Positions 61,527-64,000 of a stretch of DNA of 64,000 nt are shown one piece after another. The stretch is from positions 124,001-188,000 of the forward strand of contig NZ_CANLBS010000012.1 of assembly GCF_947488945.1 (NCBI RefSeq), in the 5' to 3' direction. Numbering within the stretch: position 1 is the first letter of the stretch; each line of letters opens with the position of its first letter. The notes under the pieces were generated by a model. The model did no database searches. It saw nothing but the letters and a program-made list of their open reading frames with translations, and had not been told where the DNA came from. Origin of the DNA: an uncultured Streptomyces sp. (lineage in GTDB: Bacteria > Actinomycetota > Actinomycetes > Streptomycetales > Streptomycetaceae). Both the position numbers and the translations under genes were made by a program.

Positions 61527-62630
61527 TCAGGGGAGTTCGTAGCGCTCGTTCAGCGCTGCGCCCCTTTCGGGGTGCGTCTGGTCGTAGCCCCGCGCGTCGC
61601 ACTGGAGGCCGCCGACGACGCAGTGGTTCACGAGCGCCGCGAGCGTCCGGTCGTCCCAGGCGTTCATGAAGTCGTAGTGGAAGGAGTGCCCGGTCCCGCT
61701 GGCGAGCCGCACCTGGGACATGTCGCCGTTGACCGGCCACGCCATCTTGAACTCGATCATCGGCAGCGCCACCGGGTGGGTGGCCGGGCAGATGTTGTCG
61801 TTGGTGCCGGGCTTGACCACCGGGTAGGACATGTGGGCCTTGTGGTCGGGGGTGTCGAGGTACTTCCCGTCCCAGCAACTCGGAGCCTGGAAGCGGATGT
61901 TGAGCTGAACGTCCGGACGCTCGGGGCAGGTGGCCGGGAATTCGGTGTTGAAGAAGCTGTCCCCGCACTCCCAGCCCTCGACGAAGCCCCTGTGCGCGCG
62001 GAACTCGGCGGCGGTCTGCATCGGACTGCCGACCACGTACCGCAGCCCCTTCGGGAACGGCCGCACGCTGGTGTAGTCGGTGACGCCCGCCTTGTAGTAG
62101 ATCGTCTGCGGGCCGACCGGGAGGATCTTCCGGTCGCCCTTGAACAGCGAGGGCATCCAGTAGCCCGACTTGTCGCCGGGCGCCTTGCAGAGCGTTCCGG
62201 CCGACGCCAGCGAGGCGGTGGTGGATCCGGCGTACGTGCTGGTGTTGCCCATGAACGTGTGGTCGTGCGAGGCGCCGGGCTGCCCCGGATACACGATCGG
62301 GTCGTCCGGCTTGGTGTGCGAGACGGTGCAGTTGGCCTGGAACTCGTGGAAGTACCGGTGGGTCGGCATCGGGCCGGCCGGCGGGGCGGTGACCTGCGGT
62401 ACCGCCGGGATGTAGCCGTCGCCGTCGGGGTCGTCGCCGGAGGGGACGGCCGGTGCCGCCATGGCGTGCCCGGCGTGACCGGCGGCCGTGACCGCCGTCG
62501 GCGCCTTCGCCGGGGTGGCCTCGGCGGAGAGGCCGGGCAGCACGAGTCCGGCCGCCGTGGCGAGCGTCGCCGCGCCGACGAGTAACGCGGAGTTCAGTGC
62601 GGACCTGCGGAACATCGATCTCCCTGACAT
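61527..62630 (-). CDS. Secreted DUF1996 domain protein
   Basis: A 367-residue exported protein. The signal region (MFRRSALNSALLVGAATLAT) and a His/Pro-rich linker precede a DUF1996 domain: RYFHEFQANCTVSHTKPDDP, the hallmark SHDHTFMGN, SGYWMPSLFKGD and GWECGDSFFN. The many cysteines fit disulfides. Such domains occur in fungal and actinobacterial secreted proteins, often beside cellulose- or chitin-binding modules; no activity is proven. AGGAGG lies five bases before the ATG. The LacI-type operator upstream probably controls this gene and the GH2-type gene after it. Confidence 0.88.
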   Translation of the reverse strand: MSGRSMFRRSALNSALLVGAATLATAAGLVLPGLSAEATPAKAPTAVTAAGHAGHAMAAPAVPSGDDPDGDGYIPAVPQVTAPPAGPMPTHRYFHEFQANCTVSHTKPDDPIVYPGQPGASHDHTFMGNTSTYAGSTTASLASAGTLCKAPGDKSGYWMPSLFKGDRKILPVGPQTIYYKAGVTDYTSVRPFPKGLRYVVGSPMQTAAEFRAHRGFVEGWECGDSFFNTEFPATCPERPDVQLNIRFQAPSCWDGKYLDTPDHKAHMSYPVVKPGTNDNICPATHPVALPMIEFKMAWPVNGDMSQVRLASGTGHSFHYDFMNAWDDRTLAALVNHCVVGGLQCDARGYDQTHPERGAALNERYELP

Positions 62631-62808
62631 GGAGACCTCCTGGGGTGTCCGTCGGGATGGGAGGGGGGTGCGGTGGCGCCGTTCCGTGGGGGTGCGCGGG
62701 GGCCGTCGACGGCGTCCGGGTGCCGGGTCGCCGGACCTCCTGGGCAGGTTGCGTGCGGGGGCGGACGGGCCGCCGTCGGATCGGGTTCGCCCGCTGGACC
62801 GCAGTCTC

Positions 62809-62864
62809 GGAGAGCGCTCTCCCGATATAGCCGGAGTGTTCCGCCGTTGATGAGTACGTGTCAA
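62809..62864 (-). promoter_or_regulatory. Promoter plus LacI-type operator of the DUF1996-GH2 operon
   Basis: Minus-strand -35 TTGACA (62859-62864) and -10 AACACT (62835-62840), 18 bases apart. The 14-base palindrome GGAGAGCGCTCTCC (62809-62822) follows at about +6, the same layout as before the CBM32/beta-helix gene. Confidence 0.65.
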
Positions 62865-62996
62865 GGCCTTGTGAACCAGCTGTTACGGACGGCGGCATAC
62901 GAGGTCCGGGCCCTGCCGTCCCCTCGTCGCGGGTCGTGGCTGGTGGGTGCCGGGGGCGGTTTCCGGAAGGGTGGGGCGCGCGGGACGAGCCTCGTC

Positions 62997-63010
62997 GGAG
63001 AGCGCTCTCC
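62997..63010. promoter_or_regulatory. Second GGAGAGCGCTCTCC operator copy
   Basis: The same 14-base palindrome, also preceded by TC and followed by CG, 188 bases upstream of the other copy. It may allow looping by a LacI-type repressor, or act on the plus-strand FUSC gene. Confidence 0.6.
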
Positions 63011-63440
63011 CGCCCAGGTCCCCGCGCGGACGGGGGCCGGTGATCCTCGGGCGGGCGGTCCGGGGCGTCCGTACCCGGCCGGGCGGCCCGGCGGTGCGCG
63101 CAGGGCCGTCGCCGTCGGGGACGCCGATCCGCGCCCTCGCGGCGACGACCGCGGCGTGGACCTGCTGAGGCTCCACTTCGCCCACGACCCCTGACGGCAC
63201 TCGCCTCCCGCAAGCCGCGCCGCCCCCCTGAGGCATCCGGGGGCGAGGGCGGGACGACCTCCTCGGCGCGACGCGTCGCCGCACCGGCCCGTTGGCCCTG
63301 TGACGGCTCGACCCGTCGCGCTATACGTGGGCCAATGGCACACCATTCTGAGCCTCTGTTGAACCATCAGCCCCTCGGATGGTGAGATGGTCCGGTCGAT
63401 GGCGCTGCGGGTCCTCCGGGACCCTTGCGGCGCCTTTCTC

Positions 63441-64000
63441 ATGTCCGCGCCCGTTTCCGCGCGGAACCAGATGCGAGAGGGCGGGGCCGGTTTGCTGAGG
63501 AGAGCGTTCGTCGCGCGGGACCCGGGGCGGGTCCGGCTGCGGTTCGCGTCGCGGGCGGTGCTCGGCATCGCGCTCGCCGTCGGCCTGTGCGCGGCGGCGG
63601 GGCTCGGGCTCCCGGCCGTCATCGCCGGCGGACTGGCGGCGCTGCTCGCGCTGTTCACCGTGACCGACCCGACCGTGCGCGGGCAGGCGATCACGACCGC
63701 CCTGCTCGCCCCGGTCGGGATACCGGTGCTCGCGCTGGCCGCCGTGCTGCACGACACGCCCGTCGCACGCGATCTGGCCTTCCTGGCCGTCGTGGGCGGT
63801 GGGGTCTACGCGCGGCGGTGGGGACCGAGGGGGCACTCGCTCGGTGTGTTCGCCTTCATGGCGTACTTCTGCGCCCAGTTCCTCCACGTCGTGCCCGGCC
63901 GGCTGCCCGCGCTCTGCCTGGCGATGCTGCTGTCGATCGCCGCGTCGTCCGCCGTCCGCTTCGGAGCGTGGTGCTACGAGCGCCGGCTCGCGGCCCCCGT
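63441..64000 (+). CDS. FUSC-family membrane protein, N-terminal part
   Basis: An open frame from ATG 63441 (MSAPVSARNQMREGG) runs to the window edge, giving 186 residues. About five hydrophobic segments are seen (AVLGIALAVGLCAAAGLGL, VIAGGLAALLALF, ALLAPVGIPVLALAAVL, DLAFLAVVGGGVY and ALCLAMLLSIAASS). The conserved VRLRFASRAVLGI entry and TVTDPTVRGQAI fit FUSC/aromatic-acid exporter proteins. An alternative start is the ATG at 63471. The C-terminal half is outside the window. Confidence 0.78.
   Translation, partial: MSAPVSARNQMREGGAGLLRRAFVARDPGRVRLRFASRAVLGIALAVGLCAAAGLGLPAVIAGGLAALLALFTVTDPTVRGQAITTALLAPVGIPVLALAAVLHDTPVARDLAFLAVVGGGVYARRWGPRGHSLGVFAFMAYFCAQFLHVVPGRLPALCLAMLLSIAASSAVRFGAWCYERRLAAP

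Larger units (their letters stand above)
62631..63440. other. Long intergenic region with two identical operators
   Basis: An 810-base gap between DUF1996 (minus) and the FUSC gene (plus). It holds one promoter and two copies of GGAGAGCGCTCTCC. I see no supported gene; the open minus-strand frame over 62861-63757 runs through the FUSC start and has no family features. Confidence 0.6.

Noticed and set aside
62861..63757. A 298-codon minus-strand frame in the last intergenic region
   Set aside because: It has no ribosome binding site or domain, and its sequence is low-complexity Ser/Pro/Arg. It overlaps the start of the FUSC gene, whose plus-strand frame has clear membrane helices.
1..64000. 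Search for a biosynthetic gene cluster, prophage or defence system
   Set aside because: I found no polyketide, peptide-synthetase or terpene core, no integrase or phage structural gene, and no restriction, toxin-antitoxin or CRISPR module. The helicase and DNA ligases have ordinary housekeeping-type context.

Overview
The window is very GC-rich, and its genes use almost only G or C at third codon positions. It has GTG starts, Tat-type secretion signals, a MurT/GatD pair, a DUF5709 protein and several TetR, MarR, HxlR and AraC regulators. Together these point to a Streptomyces-type actinobacterial chromosome. I see no tRNA, rRNA, CRISPR array, insertion sequence or prophage. Most genes look like ordinary chromosomal genes, but the right half is rich in glycan-degradation functions.

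Layout, 1-36 kb. Positions 1-1573 hold the end of a urease accessory operon (ureF tail, ureG, ureD). Next come a secreted S33 tripeptidyl aminopeptidase, an SDR-type epimerase, a PlsC-like acyltransferase and a CtaG-like copper/oxidase assembly protein with a 52-residue membrane protein. A minus-strand block follows: 6-phosphofructokinase, then MurT and GatD (lipid II amidation). Peptide deformylase, a TetR regulator divergent from an acyl-CoA dehydrogenase, a lipoprotein, a glutathione peroxidase/GNAT pair, DUF2252, DUF389, TesB thioesterase and a DUF3516 helicase come next. Then follow an ATP-dependent DNA ligase (LigB type), NDH-2, a BP74-like secreted protein, a heterodimeric ABC exporter, a 991-residue FAD/Fe-S oxidase, and a MarR regulator divergent from a second ABC exporter. 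A 19-residue hydrophobic peptide gene with its own ribosome binding site and terminator lies at 35.9 kb.

Layout, 37-50 kb. This is a carbohydrate-acquisition island. It has a Tat-secreted PL8 lyase with the full Asn/His/Tyr catalytic set, a GH29 alpha-L-fucosidase, an AraC regulator and a secreted protein that may be a TIM-barrel glycosidase. It also has a broken C-terminal fragment of a lyase-like gene and a lipoprotein/permease/permease sugar importer with no ATPase of its own. A D-2-hydroxyacid dehydrogenase is divergent from the importer. TTTCGAT-type repeats lie beside the promoters of the lyase, the importer and the dehydrogenase, which suggests one regulon.

Layout, 50-64 kb. A DUF5709 protein, a CYP152-type peroxygenase divergent from an HxlR regulator, a stand-alone LigD phosphoesterase domain, an aldo/keto reductase, a Ser/Thr kinase and an Lrp/AsnC regulator lead into a second glycan block. 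That block is a CBM32 plus beta-helix protein, a GH2-type enzyme with a C-terminal CBM32, and a DUF1996 protein. GAGAGCGCTCTC palindromes typical of LacI-family operators sit just downstream of two predicted promoters in it. The window ends inside a FUSC-family membrane protein gene. Many convergent gene pairs are separated by long, nearly perfect hairpins that I read as bidirectional terminators.
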